This document shows, piece after piece, positions 1 through 6,257 of a stretch of DNA of 7,946 bases. Within the stretch, counting starts at the first letter, position 1; each line of letters begins with the position of its first letter. The notes beneath the pieces are model-generated. The model saw nothing but the letters and a program-made list of their open reading frames with translations, made no database searches and was not told the DNA's origin. This stretch comes from Actinomycetes bacterium (lineage in GTDB: Bacteria; Actinomycetota; Actinomycetes; Actinomycetales; Cellulomonadaceae), in NCBI GenBank assembly GCA_023401045.1, contig JAEXEM010000078.1, positions 1-7,946 on the forward strand, written 5' to 3'. A program made the position numbers and the translations under genes.

Positions 1-413
1 GGACGGCAGGGCTCGAGCGCGCGCTCGACGCGGGCGGCGGGTCGCTGGTCCACGAGCCGACGGGCGGGTCCCCCGAGGAGGCCGCGGCGGCGGCCCGACG
101 GCTGCTCACCGGCGACCGCCCGCCGTCGGCGCTCGTGTTCGACACCGACCACATGGCCGTCGCCGCGCTCGACGTCGCACGGCGCACCGGCCTCGCCGTG
201 CCGTGGGACGTGTCGGTCGTCGCCCTCTCGGACTCCCCCCTGTGCCGGCTCGCGACGCCGTCGATCACGTCCCTGCCGTCGGTCCAGGTCGAGCTCGGGA
301 CCGCGGTCGGTGAGGCGGTGCTCGGGGTGCTCGACTCGCGCCCTGCCCCGTTGCGGCGGATCGAGGTCGGCGGGCTCGCGGTCCGCGGCAGCACCGGTCC
401 CCGGTCACGCTGA
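1..413 (+). CDS. LacI-family transcriptional regulator, C-terminal part (5' end outside window)
   Basis: The reading frame is already open at the left edge (first whole codon at 3) and ends with TGA at 411-413, giving 136 visible residues. They match the C-terminal half of the periplasmic-binding-protein-like effector domain of LacI-family regulators: a PSALVFDTDHMAVAALDVAR segment, then GLAVPWDVSVVALSDSPLCR and a 'LATPSITSL' stretch, in the order usual for actinobacterial sugar regulators. The N-terminal helix-turn-helix is not in the window, so DNA binding is inferred from the family. Such proteins normally repress sugar-use genes and release DNA when a mono- or oligosaccharide binds. A cellulase gene lies downstream on the same strand, separated by a hairpin and a palindromic site, so control of that gene (perhaps by cellobiose) is plausible but inferred. 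The internal GTG at 135 is not the real start, because the homologous sequence continues upstream of it. Confidence 0.9.
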   Translation, partial: TAGLERALDAGGGSLVHEPTGGSPEEAAAAARRLLTGDRPPSALVFDTDHMAVAALDVARRTGLAVPWDVSVVALSDSPLCRLATPSITSLPSVQVELGTAVGEAVLGVLDSRPAPLRRIEVGGLAVRGSTGPRSR

Positions 414-419
414 CCACTC

Positions 420-449
420 CCCCGGCGGCTCCCCCCGGAGCCGCCGGGG
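420..449 (+). terminator. GC hairpin terminator after the LacI-type gene
   Basis: A perfect 13-bp inverted repeat (arms CCCCGGCGGCTCC at 420-432 and its complement at 437-449) with a CCCC loop starts 6 nt after the LacI-type stop codon. No U-tract follows, which is common for terminators in high-GC actinobacteria. It probably insulates the cellulase gene from readthrough. Its last base is also the first base of the palindrome at 449-460. Confidence 0.75.
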
Positions 450-460
450 TGAACGTTCAC
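449..460. promoter_or_regulatory. Candidate LacI-type operator, perfect 12-bp palindrome
   Basis: GTGAACGTTCAC is a perfect palindrome with a central CG, the geometry typical of LacI-family operators, where the hinge helices bend a central CpG step. It lies between the LacI-type gene and the cellulase gene, about 205 nt upstream of the cellulase start. The palindrome is directly visible. That the neighbouring LacI-type protein binds it is inferred. A promoter cannot be placed confidently, so whether it would block initiation or elongation is unknown. Confidence 0.5.
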
Positions 461-506
461 GCGACGCTGACCAGCGAGGACGGGGTACCGAGCCGCAGAT
501 ACGCCG

Positions 507-522
507 GTAACGATTCGGTAAC
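507..522. promoter_or_regulatory. GTAAC-N6-GTAAC direct repeat, GlnR/OmpR-type candidate box
   Basis: GTAAC occurs at 507-511 and again at 518-522, exactly one helical turn (11 bp) apart, inside the longer direct repeat CGGTAACG (505-512 and 516-523). GTAAC satisfies both half-site patterns (GTnAC and GnAAC, six bases apart) described for the actinobacterial nitrogen regulator GlnR, and 11-bp spacing is typical of OmpR-type winged-helix regulators. The site is about 145 nt upstream of the cellulase start. The AT-richer CTAAAGGATTC at 533-543 could contain a -10 element, but no convincing -35/-10 pair was found. Confidence 0.35.
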
Positions 523-654
523 GGGCCCTCACCTAAAGGATTCGCGATCCTCACGCCGACCAGGCGCACGTGATGGATTCCGCGTCAGTCGCCGAGGACG
601 TCCTGGCGGCTCGCGCCCGTAGCCGCCGAGGGCCGGACGTGACCGACGACCACC

Positions 655-660
655 GGAGGA
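655..660 (+). promoter_or_regulatory. Ribosome binding site deciding the cellulase start
   Basis: GGAGGA lies 5 nt before GTG at 666. The frame is open further upstream to another GTG at 570, but that codon has no purine-rich element before it, and the extra 32 residues would precede an otherwise normal signal peptide. A 7-bp hairpin (605-611 with 621-627, 9-nt loop) lies in the leader upstream of this site. Confidence 0.8.
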
Positions 661-665
661 CACCT

Positions 666-2567
666 GTGTCCCATCAGGGCAATGGAACGGCACGACGGCG
701 CTGGGGCGTCGCCGCAGCCGCAGCGACGGCATCGGCGCTCGTCGCCGTGCCGCTGACGCTCCTGGGCTCGACCGCGAACGCGGCCGAGGCCCACGTCGAC
801 AACCCGTACGCGGGAGCCAAGCAGTACGTCAACCCCACCTGGGCCGAGACCGTTGAGAGCGCTGCCACGCGGGTGAGCGACACGACCCTCGCCGCGAAGA
901 TGCGCACCGTCGCCAAGCAGCCCACGGCGGTCTGGATGGACCGCATCAGCGCCATCACCGGCAACGCGGACGGCAAGGGCCTGAAGTTCCACCTCGACGA
1001 GGCCGTCAAGCAGAAGCCGGCCAACCAGCCGCTGCTGTTCAACCTCGTCATCTACAACCTGCCGGGCCGCGACTGCTTCGCGCTCGCGTCGAACGGCGAG
1101 CTGCCGGCGACGGACGCCGGGCTCCAGCGGTACGAGAGCGAGTACATCGACCCCATCGTCGACCTGCTCTCGGACCCGAAGTACGCCGACATCCGCATCG
1201 CGGCGACCATCGAGCCCGACTCGCTGCCGAACCTCGTGACGAACAGCTCCGAGCAGAAGTGCCAGCAGGCCGCGCCGTACTACCGCGCCGGGGTCAAGTA
1301 CGCGCTCGACGAGCTCAAGACCCTGCCGAACGTCTACACGTACATCGACGCGGCACACTCCGGCTGGCTCGGCTGGGACTCCAACGCCGGCCCGACGGCG
1401 AAGCTCTTCGCCGAGGTCGCCAAGACGACCCGCCTCGGCTTCGCGTCGATCGACGGCTTCGTCACCAACACGGCGAACTCCACGCCGCTCGCGGAGCCGT
1501 TCCTCACCGACCCGAACAAGCAGGTCGGCAGCGGCCAGGTCCGGTCCTCGAAGTTCTACGAGTGGAACTCCGACTTCGGTGAGCACCAGTGGACGGCGCA
1601 CCTGCACCGCCTCCTCGTCGCCGAGGGCTTCCCGTCCACGACGGGCATGCTCATCGACACCTCGCGCAACGGCTGGGGCGGCCCGGACCGCCCGACGGCG
1701 GCCTCGACGAGCAACGACCTCGAGACCTACGTCAACGAGTCGCGCATCGACCGCCGTACCCACCGCGGCGCGTGGTGCAACCCGCTCGGCGCCGGCATCG
1801 GCGAGCTCCCGCGTGCGACGCCCTCCGGTGCACCGGCCGACAGCCACCTCGACGCGTACGTGTGGATCAAGCCCCCGGGCGAGTCGGACGGCGCCTCGAA
1901 GGAGATCGCGAACGACCAGGGCAAGAGCTTCGACCGCATGTGCGACCCGACCTACGTCGCGTCGAAGCTCGCGAACAACCTCACGGGTGCCACCCCGGAC
2001 GCGCCGCTGGCCGGCCAGTGGTTCGAGGCACAGTTCCGCACCCTCGTCGCGAACGCCTACCCGGCGATCCCGACGAGCGGGACGAACCCCGACCCGACGC
2101 CGTCGCCGACGCCCACGGTGTCGCCGACCCCGACGGTCTCGCCCACCCCGACGGTCTCCCCGACCCCGACGGTGTCCCCGACGCCCACGGTGTCGCCGAC
2201 CCCGACGGTCTCGCCCACCCCGACGGTCTCCCCGACGCCGAACCCGACGGGCGCCTGCACGGTGTCCTACACGGCCAACAGCTGGAACAACGGCTTCACG
2301 GCCTCGGTCCGCGTGACGAACAGCGGGAGCACCGCCCTCAACGGGTGGTCGCTGAAGTTCTCGTTCGCCAACGGTCAGCAGGTCCAGCAGGGCTGGAGCG
2401 CCACGTGGGCCCAGTCCGGGTCCACCGTGACGGCGACGAACGCGGCCTGGAACGGCAGCCTCGCGGCCGGCGGGACGGTCGACATCGGCTTCAACGGCTC
2501 GCACTCGGGCACGAACACCGCCCCGACGGCGTTCACGCTCAACGGCGCTACCTGCACCGTGCGCTGA
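666..2567 (+). CDS. Secreted GH6 cellobiohydrolase-type cellulase with C-terminal CBM2
   Basis: 633 residues from GTG 666. Residues 1-40 form a signal peptide: a basic RRR at 10-12, an alanine-rich core, and cleavage near ANA/A at 39-40. Residues about 43-465 are a GH6 catalytic domain, an inverting beta-1,4-glucanase that releases cellobiose from non-reducing chain ends. Landmarks are LPGRDC with D136, IEPDSLPN with the likely catalytic acid D185, [24 protein letters not shown], and [10 protein letters not shown] with K402, E406 and D408. C137/C199 and C371/C426 are spaced like the two conserved GH6 disulphides. The roughly 420-residue domain and its sequence resemble exo-acting Thermobifida Cel6B rather than shorter GH6 endoglucanases. 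A Pro/Thr/Ser linker (about 468-528) leads to a CBM2 (530-633) with flanking C531 and C630 and several tryptophans for crystalline cellulose binding. One oddity is YNLPGRDC where YDLPGRDC is usual. Family is firm; exo mode is inferred. Confidence 0.95.
   Translation: MSHQGNGTARRRWGVAAAAATASALVAVPLTLLGSTANAAEAHVDNPYAGAKQYVNPTWAETVESAATRVSDTTLAAKMRTVAKQPTAVWMDRISAITGNADGKGLKFHLDEAVKQKPANQPLLFNLVIYNLPGRDCFALASNGELPATDAGLQRYESEYIDPIVDLLSDPKYADIRIAATIEPDSLPNLVTNSSEQKCQQAAPYYRAGVKYALDELKTLPNVYTYIDAAHSGWLGWDSNAGPTAKLFAEVAKTTRLGFASIDGFVTNTANSTPLAEPFLTDPNKQVGSGQVRSSKFYEWNSDFGEHQWTAHLHRLLVAEGFPSTTGMLIDTSRNGWGGPDRPTAASTSNDLETYVNESRIDRRTHRGAWCNPLGAGIGELPRATPSGAPADSHLDAYVWIKPPGESDGASKEIANDQGKSFDRMCDPTYVASKLANNLTGATPDAPLAGQWFEAQFRTLVANAYPAIPTSGTNPDPTPSPTPTVSPTPTVSPTPTVSPTPTVSPTPTVSPTPTVSPTPTVSPTPNPTGACTVSYTANSWNNGFTASVRVTNSGSTALNGWSLKFSFANGQQVQQGWSATWAQSGSTVTATNAAWNGSLAAGGTVDIGFNGSHSGTNTAPTAFTLNGATCTVR
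2103..2236 (+). repeat. 18-bp tandem repeat encoding the SPTPTV linker, with a 72-bp higher-order duplication
   Basis: Seven in-frame 18-bp units encode SPTPTV (2103-2228), followed by a diverged eighth (SPTPNP). Codon choice varies between units but repeats with a period of four units: 2106-2164 is identical over 59 nt to 2178-2236. The block therefore looks like a 72-bp (four-unit) tandem duplication. It forms the flexible, probably extended or glycosylated, linker between the GH6 domain and the CBM2. Repeat number could vary between strains by slippage or recombination. Confidence 0.9.
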
Positions 2568-2601
2568 CGTCAGGGGGTCCGGCACGCCGGACCCCCTGAC
2601 G
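2568..2601. terminator. Hairpin terminator directly after the cellulase stop
   Basis: A perfect 16-bp inverted repeat (arms 2568-2583 and 2586-2601, nominal 2-nt loop, in practice a 15-bp stem with a 4-nt loop) begins at the base after the TGA. It is the likely cellulase terminator. No U-tract follows. Confidence 0.8.
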
Positions 2602-2636
2602 CGAGGGCCCTCCCGGTCCGACCGGGAGGGCCCTCG
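2602..2636. terminator. Second perfect hairpin in the convergent intergenic region
   Basis: A perfect 16-bp inverted repeat (arms 2602-2617 and 2621-2636, CCG loop) abuts the first hairpin with no gap. Each arm also contains the palindrome GAGGGCCCTC. Being symmetrical, it could stop transcription from either the cellulase or the ABC permease gene. Confidence 0.75.
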
Positions 2637-2640
2637 TCGT

Positions 2641-2675
2641 GCACGCACCGCAGCACCTCACGCCGCGGTGCGTGC
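2641..2675 (-). terminator. Hairpin downstream of the ABC permease gene
   Basis: An 11-bp perfect inverted repeat (GCACGCACCGC at 2641-2651, its complement at 2665-2675, 13-nt loop) starts 8 nt past the permease stop codon in the minus direction. It is a plausible terminator for the ABC operon, backed up by the hairpin at 2602-2636. Confidence 0.5.
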
Positions 2676-2682
2676 CGGGCCG

Positions 2683-5256
2683 CTACTCGTAGCTCACCGC
2701 GTCGAGCACCGGCAGGCGCGCGGCACGGACCGCAGGCCCGGCGGCGGCGAGGACGCCGACGACGAGGGCGAGCACGAGCATCGTGCCGAGGCTCTCCCAC
2801 GGCACCGCGAGGATCTCGAGCCCCTCGTCGGTGAACACCCGCTGCAGCGCGACGGCCAGGCCCGCGCCCACCGTGAGCCCGAGGACGGTGCCGAACACCG
2901 CGGTGAGCACGGACTCGACGGCGACCGTCCCGGAGAGCTGGAGCCGACCGAGGCCGACCGCCCGCAGCAGACCGATCTCCCGGGTCCGCTCGATGACGGA
3001 CAGCGCGAGGGTGTTGACGATCCCGAGCACCGCGATGACGATCGACAGCCCGAGCAGGGCGTAGAGGATGACGAGCATCTGGTCGACCTGCGCGGCGATG
3101 CCGGCGACGAACTGGTCCTTGTCGAGCAGCGAGACGACGACGTACGGCTCGAGGGTCGCCGTGACCGCCGTGCGGCCGTCCTCGAGCGCCGTGCCGTCGG
3201 CGAGCGTGACGAACACGTTCGTCACGTACCGCTCGGTCGGCAGGACCATCTCGTCGTAGAGGTCGGACGAGATCGCGGTGTCGACGCCCAGCGCGTTCGA
3301 GGCGAAGACCGCCCCGACGGTGAGCTCTCGCTGGCCGGTGCCGCCGGCGAACGTCAGCACGTCGCCGACCGCCCAGCCGTTGGCGTCCGCAACCCGCTCC
3401 TGCACCGCGGCCTGGCCGGCACGCAGCGCAGCCTGCAGGTCGCCCTCGACGACCTCGACGTCGAGGCTGCGTCCGAACCCGGCGGGGTCCATGCCGGCCG
3501 CGGAGACGACGTCGTCGGTCCCCGGGGTGGTGCCGGCCTCGGCCGTCATGAAGTACCCGACGTAGAGCGCGTCCGTCGCGCCCGTCTGCGCCAGCGCGTC
3601 GATCTCGCCGACCGCCTTCTCCGGGACCGGACCGTTGTTGGCGCCGACGACGATGAGGTCGGCGACGGCCTCCTGCTCGACGATCGAGCCGAGGGACGCC
3701 TGCGTCGTGGCGGCGACGACGGTCGCCGCACCGACGAGCGTCATGCCGATCATGAGCGCACCTGCGGTGCTCGCGGTGCGGCGCGGGTTGCGCACGACGT
3801 TGCCGCGCGCGAGGCGGCCGACAGGGCGCAGCAGGACGACGAACGGCGCGGCGAGCACGCCGAGCACCGTGCGGGCGACGACCGGGGCGAGCAGGAGCAT
3901 GCCGATGACGACACCGACGGCACCGGCACCGAGCAGCGGCTCGCCGGAGGACCCGTCCGGGCCGAGGGCGGCCACCGTGACGGCCGCGACCCCGGCAACG
4001 GCGAGCACGCCGCCGACGACGGCGCGCACCCGCAGGGACCGCTCGGCGGGCGTGACGTCGTCGCGCATCGCCTCGACGGGCGGTACGAGAGCGGCACGGC
4101 GTGCGGGCAGCAGCGCCGCACCGACGCTGACGAGCGTGCCGACGAGGACGGAGACGAGGACGGTCGAGCCGTCGAGCGGGACGTCGCCCGCGAGGTCCAT
4201 GCCCATGCCCTCGAAGACGACGCGCAGGGCGGACACGAGGCCGACCCCGCCGGCCACGCCGACGAGCGACCCGACGACGCCGACGACGGTGGCCTGCAGG
4301 AGGATCGAGGTGAGGACCTGCGCCGGGGAGGCGCCGACGGCGCGCAGCAGCGCGAACTCCCGCATCCGCTGGCGCACGGACATCGTGAACGTGTTGGCGA
4401 TGATGAAGGCGCCGACGAACAGCGAGATGCCGGCGAACACGAGCAGGAACGTCGAGATGAAACCGAGCTGGTCCTCGACGTCGGCGCGGGCCTCGGCCCG
4501 CATGTCGTCGCCGGAGAGCACCTCGACCGGGACCGACGTGCCGCCGAGCGCGGCGGTGACGTCCTCGACGAGGGTGCGCGGGTCCGTGCCGTCCTCGGCG
4601 AGCACGGCGATCGTCGTCACCGTGCCGTCCGGGGCGAAGTCGGCGGCGGCGGTGGCGGCGTCGACGTAGACCATCGTGGCGCCGGCCATCGGGCTGCCGG
4701 GGTCGACCTCGCCGACGATGTCGACGTCACGCAGCTCCCCGGCGACGACGACGGTCGTCGTGTCGCCGACCGCGAGCCCGGACGAGGCGAGGGTGGCCGT
4801 CTCGAGTGCCACCTCGTCGATCCCCGCCGGGGCGCGGCCGGCGACGAGCTCGGTCGCGGGGTCCTGCGGGTGGTAGGCCAGCGCGAAGCTCGGGGCCTGG
4901 GTGGACTGCACGGCCGTGCCGTCTGCCCCGACGAGCACGAGCGGCCCGGTGATCTCCGGGAGCGCGGCACGCACGCCGTCGACGTCGGCGACGGCGTCGA
5001 CGAGGTCGAGGGGGATGAGGTTCCGGGTCTCCCCGAGGGCGGTGCCGACCGCGGAGGCGCGCACGGCGTCCTCACCGCCGCGCACGTAGGCGTCGGCCCG
5101 CATCCCGGCCTCGACCATGCCGCTGAACGTGCCCGAGAGCATCCCGTTGAGCGAGAACGTGCCGGCGACGAAGGAGACGCCGAGCGCGACCGCGAGCAGC
5201 GACATGACGAAGCGGACGAGGTGCGCGCGGATCGCGCGCAGCGCGACGCGGCCCAT
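2683..5256 (-). CDS. ABC transporter permease, two FtsX-like domains (MacB-type)
   Basis: 857 residues from the ATG at 5256-5254 to TAG at 2685-2683. The permease half of an ABC system whose ATPase is encoded just upstream. A first membrane helix (about 16-36) is followed by an extracytoplasmic domain (about 37-262). The first FtsX domain has helices near 266-291, 311-340 and 360-384, with MSVRQRMREFALLRAVGAS (from 292) between the first two. More helices lie at 413-432, 443-476 and 495-516, then a second extracytoplasmic domain (about 520-720), then a second FtsX domain (728-850) with VIERTREIGLLRAVGLG. The matching RxREfalLRAVG-type loops, which contact the ATPase, mark the duplicated FtsX layout of roughly ten helices. 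Family members export lipids, peptides or antibiotics, or transduce mechanical signals; substrate cannot be read here. The start overlaps the ATPase stop as TGATG, indicating translational coupling. The frame stays open upstream of the start, but only as antisense-type shadow sequence. Confidence 0.93.
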   Translation of the reverse strand: MGRVALRAIRAHLVRFVMSLLAVALGVSFVAGTFSLNGMLSGTFSGMVEAGMRADAYVRGGEDAVRASAVGTALGETRNLIPLDLVDAVADVDGVRAALPEITGPLVLVGADGTAVQSTQAPSFALAYHPQDPATELVAGRAPAGIDEVALETATLASSGLAVGDTTTVVVAGELRDVDIVGEVDPGSPMAGATMVYVDAATAAADFAPDGTVTTIAVLAEDGTDPRTLVEDVTAALGGTSVPVEVLSGDDMRAEARADVEDQLGFISTFLLVFAGISLFVGAFIIANTFTMSVRQRMREFALLRAVGASPAQVLTSILLQATVVGVVGSLVGVAGGVGLVSALRVVFEGMGMDLAGDVPLDGSTVLVSVLVGTLVSVGAALLPARRAALVPPVEAMRDDVTPAERSLRVRAVVGGVLAVAGVAAVTVAALGPDGSSGEPLLGAGAVGVVIGMLLLAPVVARTVLGVLAAPFVVLLRPVGRLARGNVVRNPRRTASTAGALMIGMTLVGAATVVAATTQASLGSIVEQEAVADLIVVGANNGPVPEKAVGEIDALAQTGATDALYVGYFMTAEAGTTPGTDDVVSAAGMDPAGFGRSLDVEVVEGDLQAALRAGQAAVQERVADANGWAVGDVLTFAGGTGQRELTVGAVFASNALGVDTAISSDLYDEMVLPTERYVTNVFVTLADGTALEDGRTAVTATLEPYVVVSLLDKDQFVAGIAAQVDQMLVILYALLGLSIVIAVLGIVNTLALSVIERTREIGLLRAVGLGRLQLSGTVAVESVLTAVFGTVLGLTVGAGLAVALQRVFTDEGLEILAVPWESLGTMLVLALVVGVLAAAGPAVRAARLPVLDAVSYE

Positions 5257-6068
5257 CAGAGGGCCGCCGCGGGCTGGGCGCGGCGGGCGGGCGCGGTGAC
5301 CGAGCCGAGCATCTCGAGGACCTGCTCGGGGGTGGGCTCGTGGAGCTCGCCGACGAGGCGGCCGTCGGCGAGGAAGAGGACGCGGTGCGCGTAGGACGCC
5401 GCGGTGGGGTCGTGCGTCACCATGACGACGGACTGCCCGAGCTCGTCGACGGAGCGGCGCAGGAAGCCGAGCACCTCCGCGGCGGCGGTGGAGTCGAGGT
5501 TGCCGGTCGGCTCGTCGGCGAACACGACCGCCGGGCGTGAGACGAGGGCACGGGCGCACGCCACGCGCTGCTGCTGCCCGCCGGAGAGCTCGTGCGGCTT
5601 GTGGGACAGGCGCGAGGACAGGCCGACGGCCTCGACGACGGCCTCGAGGTGCGCGGTGTCGACCGGGCGCCGGGCGATGTCGAGGGGCAGCGTGATGTTC
5701 TCGAGCGCGGTGAGCGTCGGCACGAGGTTGAACGCCTGGAAGACGAACCCGAGCCGGGTACGGCGCAGCTTCGTCAGCCGGCGCTCGTTCATGCTCCCGA
5801 CGTCCTCGCCGTCGACGAGGACCGACCCGGCGGTCGGGCGGTCGAGCCCGGCCATGCAGTGCATGAGGGTCGACTTGCCCGAGCCCGACGGCCCCATGAT
5901 GGCGGTGAGGCGCCCCCGGCCGAAGTCGACGTCGACGCCCGCGAGCGCGTGCACGGCCGTCTCCCCGGTTCCGTAGGTCTTCACCAGGCCGCGGGCGGAC
6001 GCGATGGGTGCGGGTGGTGCGGCGGACGCCGGCGTGCTGGTGGCGGCGTCGGTCGGTGCGGGGCGCAT
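5256..6068 (-). CDS. ABC transporter ATP-binding protein, LolD/MacB class
   Basis: 270 residues, ATG at 6068-6066, TGA at 5258-5256. Supplies ATP hydrolysis for the FtsX-type permease encoded next, at the inner face of the membrane. All nucleotide-binding motifs are intact: Walker A GPSGSGKST at 59-67, Q-loop Q111 in FVFQAFNLVPTLTALEN, signature LSGGQQQR at 161-168, Walker B VVFADEPTGNLD with catalytic E186, and switch histidine H219 in VMVTHD. ADEPTGNLDS and the FNL motif after the Q-loop are hallmarks of the LolD/MacB/FtsE exporter subclass. The first 21 residues are an Ala/Pro/Thr-rich extension of low complexity. No strong Shine-Dalgarno precedes the ATG, but no better in-frame start lies before the conserved ARGLVKTYG strand. 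It is first in a two-gene operon; its promoter region holds the repeats at 6094-6110 and 6148-6169. Substrate is unknown. Confidence 0.95.
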   Translation of the reverse strand: MRPAPTDAATSTPASAAPPAPIASARGLVKTYGTGETAVHALAGVDVDFGRGRLTAIMGPSGSGKSTLMHCMAGLDRPTAGSVLVDGEDVGSMNERRLTKLRRTRLGFVFQAFNLVPTLTALENITLPLDIARRPVDTAHLEAVVEAVGLSSRLSHKPHELSGGQQQRVACARALVSRPAVVFADEPTGNLDSTAAAEVLGFLRRSVDELGQSVVMVTHDPTAASYAHRVLFLADGRLVGELHEPTPEQVLEMLGSVTAPARRAQPAAAL

Positions 6069-6093
6069 GGGGGTGTCGTCCGTTCGTCAGGGG

Positions 6094-6110
6094 GATGGTG
6101 CGTCACCATC
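6094..6110. promoter_or_regulatory. Inverted repeat GATGGTG-N3-CACCATC upstream of the ABC operon
   Basis: A 7-bp perfect inverted repeat with a 3-nt spacer lies 26-42 nt upstream of the ATPase start. A third copy of the half-site core occurs as ACCATC at 6134-6139. It could be an operator near the transcription start or a small leader hairpin. No regulator is identified. Confidence 0.3.
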
Positions 6111-6147
6111 GTTGCTGGTCAGCGACGCGCGCGACCATCCGGCGTAC

Positions 6148-6169
6148 CCCTGAGAGCACCCTGAGAGCA
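6148..6169 (-). promoter_or_regulatory. Two tandem 11-bp direct repeats (minus strand TGCTCTCAGGG), response-regulator-type box
   Basis: CCCTGAGAGCA occurs back to back at 6148-6158 and 6159-6169. Read in the direction of the ABC operon this is TGCTCTCAGGG twice, 80-101 nt upstream of the ATPase start. Head-to-tail 11-bp repeats are the usual target layout of OmpR-family response regulators, and from memory CTCAGG-type repeats resemble those bound by actinobacterial MprA-like regulators. The repeat is directly visible; the binding protein is inferred and is not encoded in the window. Confidence 0.4.
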
Positions 6170-6180
6170 CCCCCGACGTC

Positions 6181-6210
6181 CGGAGGGGGGCATGGGGGGC
6201 GCCCCCTCCG
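6181..6210 (-). terminator. GC hairpin between the aldolase and the ABC operon
   Basis: CGGAGGGGG (6181-6189) pairs with CCCCCTCCG (6202-6210) across a G-rich 12-nt loop. It lies downstream of the aldolase stop and upstream of the ABC promoter motifs, so it may be a secondary terminator. The G/C runs allow alternative pairings, so the exact fold is uncertain. Confidence 0.35.
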
Positions 6211-6226
6211 GGAGGCGGAGCGGCCC

Positions 6227-6245
6227 CGCCGCCCGAACGGCGGCG
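6227..6245 (-). terminator. Hairpin terminator after the threonine aldolase-like gene
   Basis: A 7-bp perfect stem (6227-6233 with 6239-6245) and a 5-nt loop begin 12 nt beyond the aldolase stop codon in the minus direction. Position and composition fit an actinobacterial terminator without a U-tract. Confidence 0.5.
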
Positions 6246-6257
6246 AGCTGCTCGGCG

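Noticed and set aside
595..604. Palindrome AGGACGTCCT in the cellulase leader
   Set aside because: Only 10 bp, with mismatched flanks and no known match; expected by chance in sequence of this composition.
585..2648. A 687-codon open frame on the minus strand opposite the cellulase
   Set aside because: Its translation is dominated by Arg, Gly, Ala and Val with no domain; it arises from GC-rich third positions of the real plus-strand gene, whose GH6 and CBM2 motifs are unmistakable.
2668..5394. A 908-codon open frame on the plus strand opposite the ABC permease
   Set aside because: The translation is Arg/Asp/Glu/Gly/His-rich with no hydrophobic segments or motifs, whereas the minus strand encodes a well-formed FtsX-type permease.
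5257..5559. Upstream extension of the permease frame by 101 residues
   Set aside because: It lies fully inside the ATPase gene in another frame, is Arg/Pro/Ala-rich, and the ATG in the TGATG overlap begins exactly at a typical N-terminal permease helix.
6085..6094. CGTCAGGGGG shared with the first hairpin arm after the cellulase (2568-2577)
   Set aside because: A 10-bp match without its inverted partner here; most likely coincidence in GC-rich DNA.
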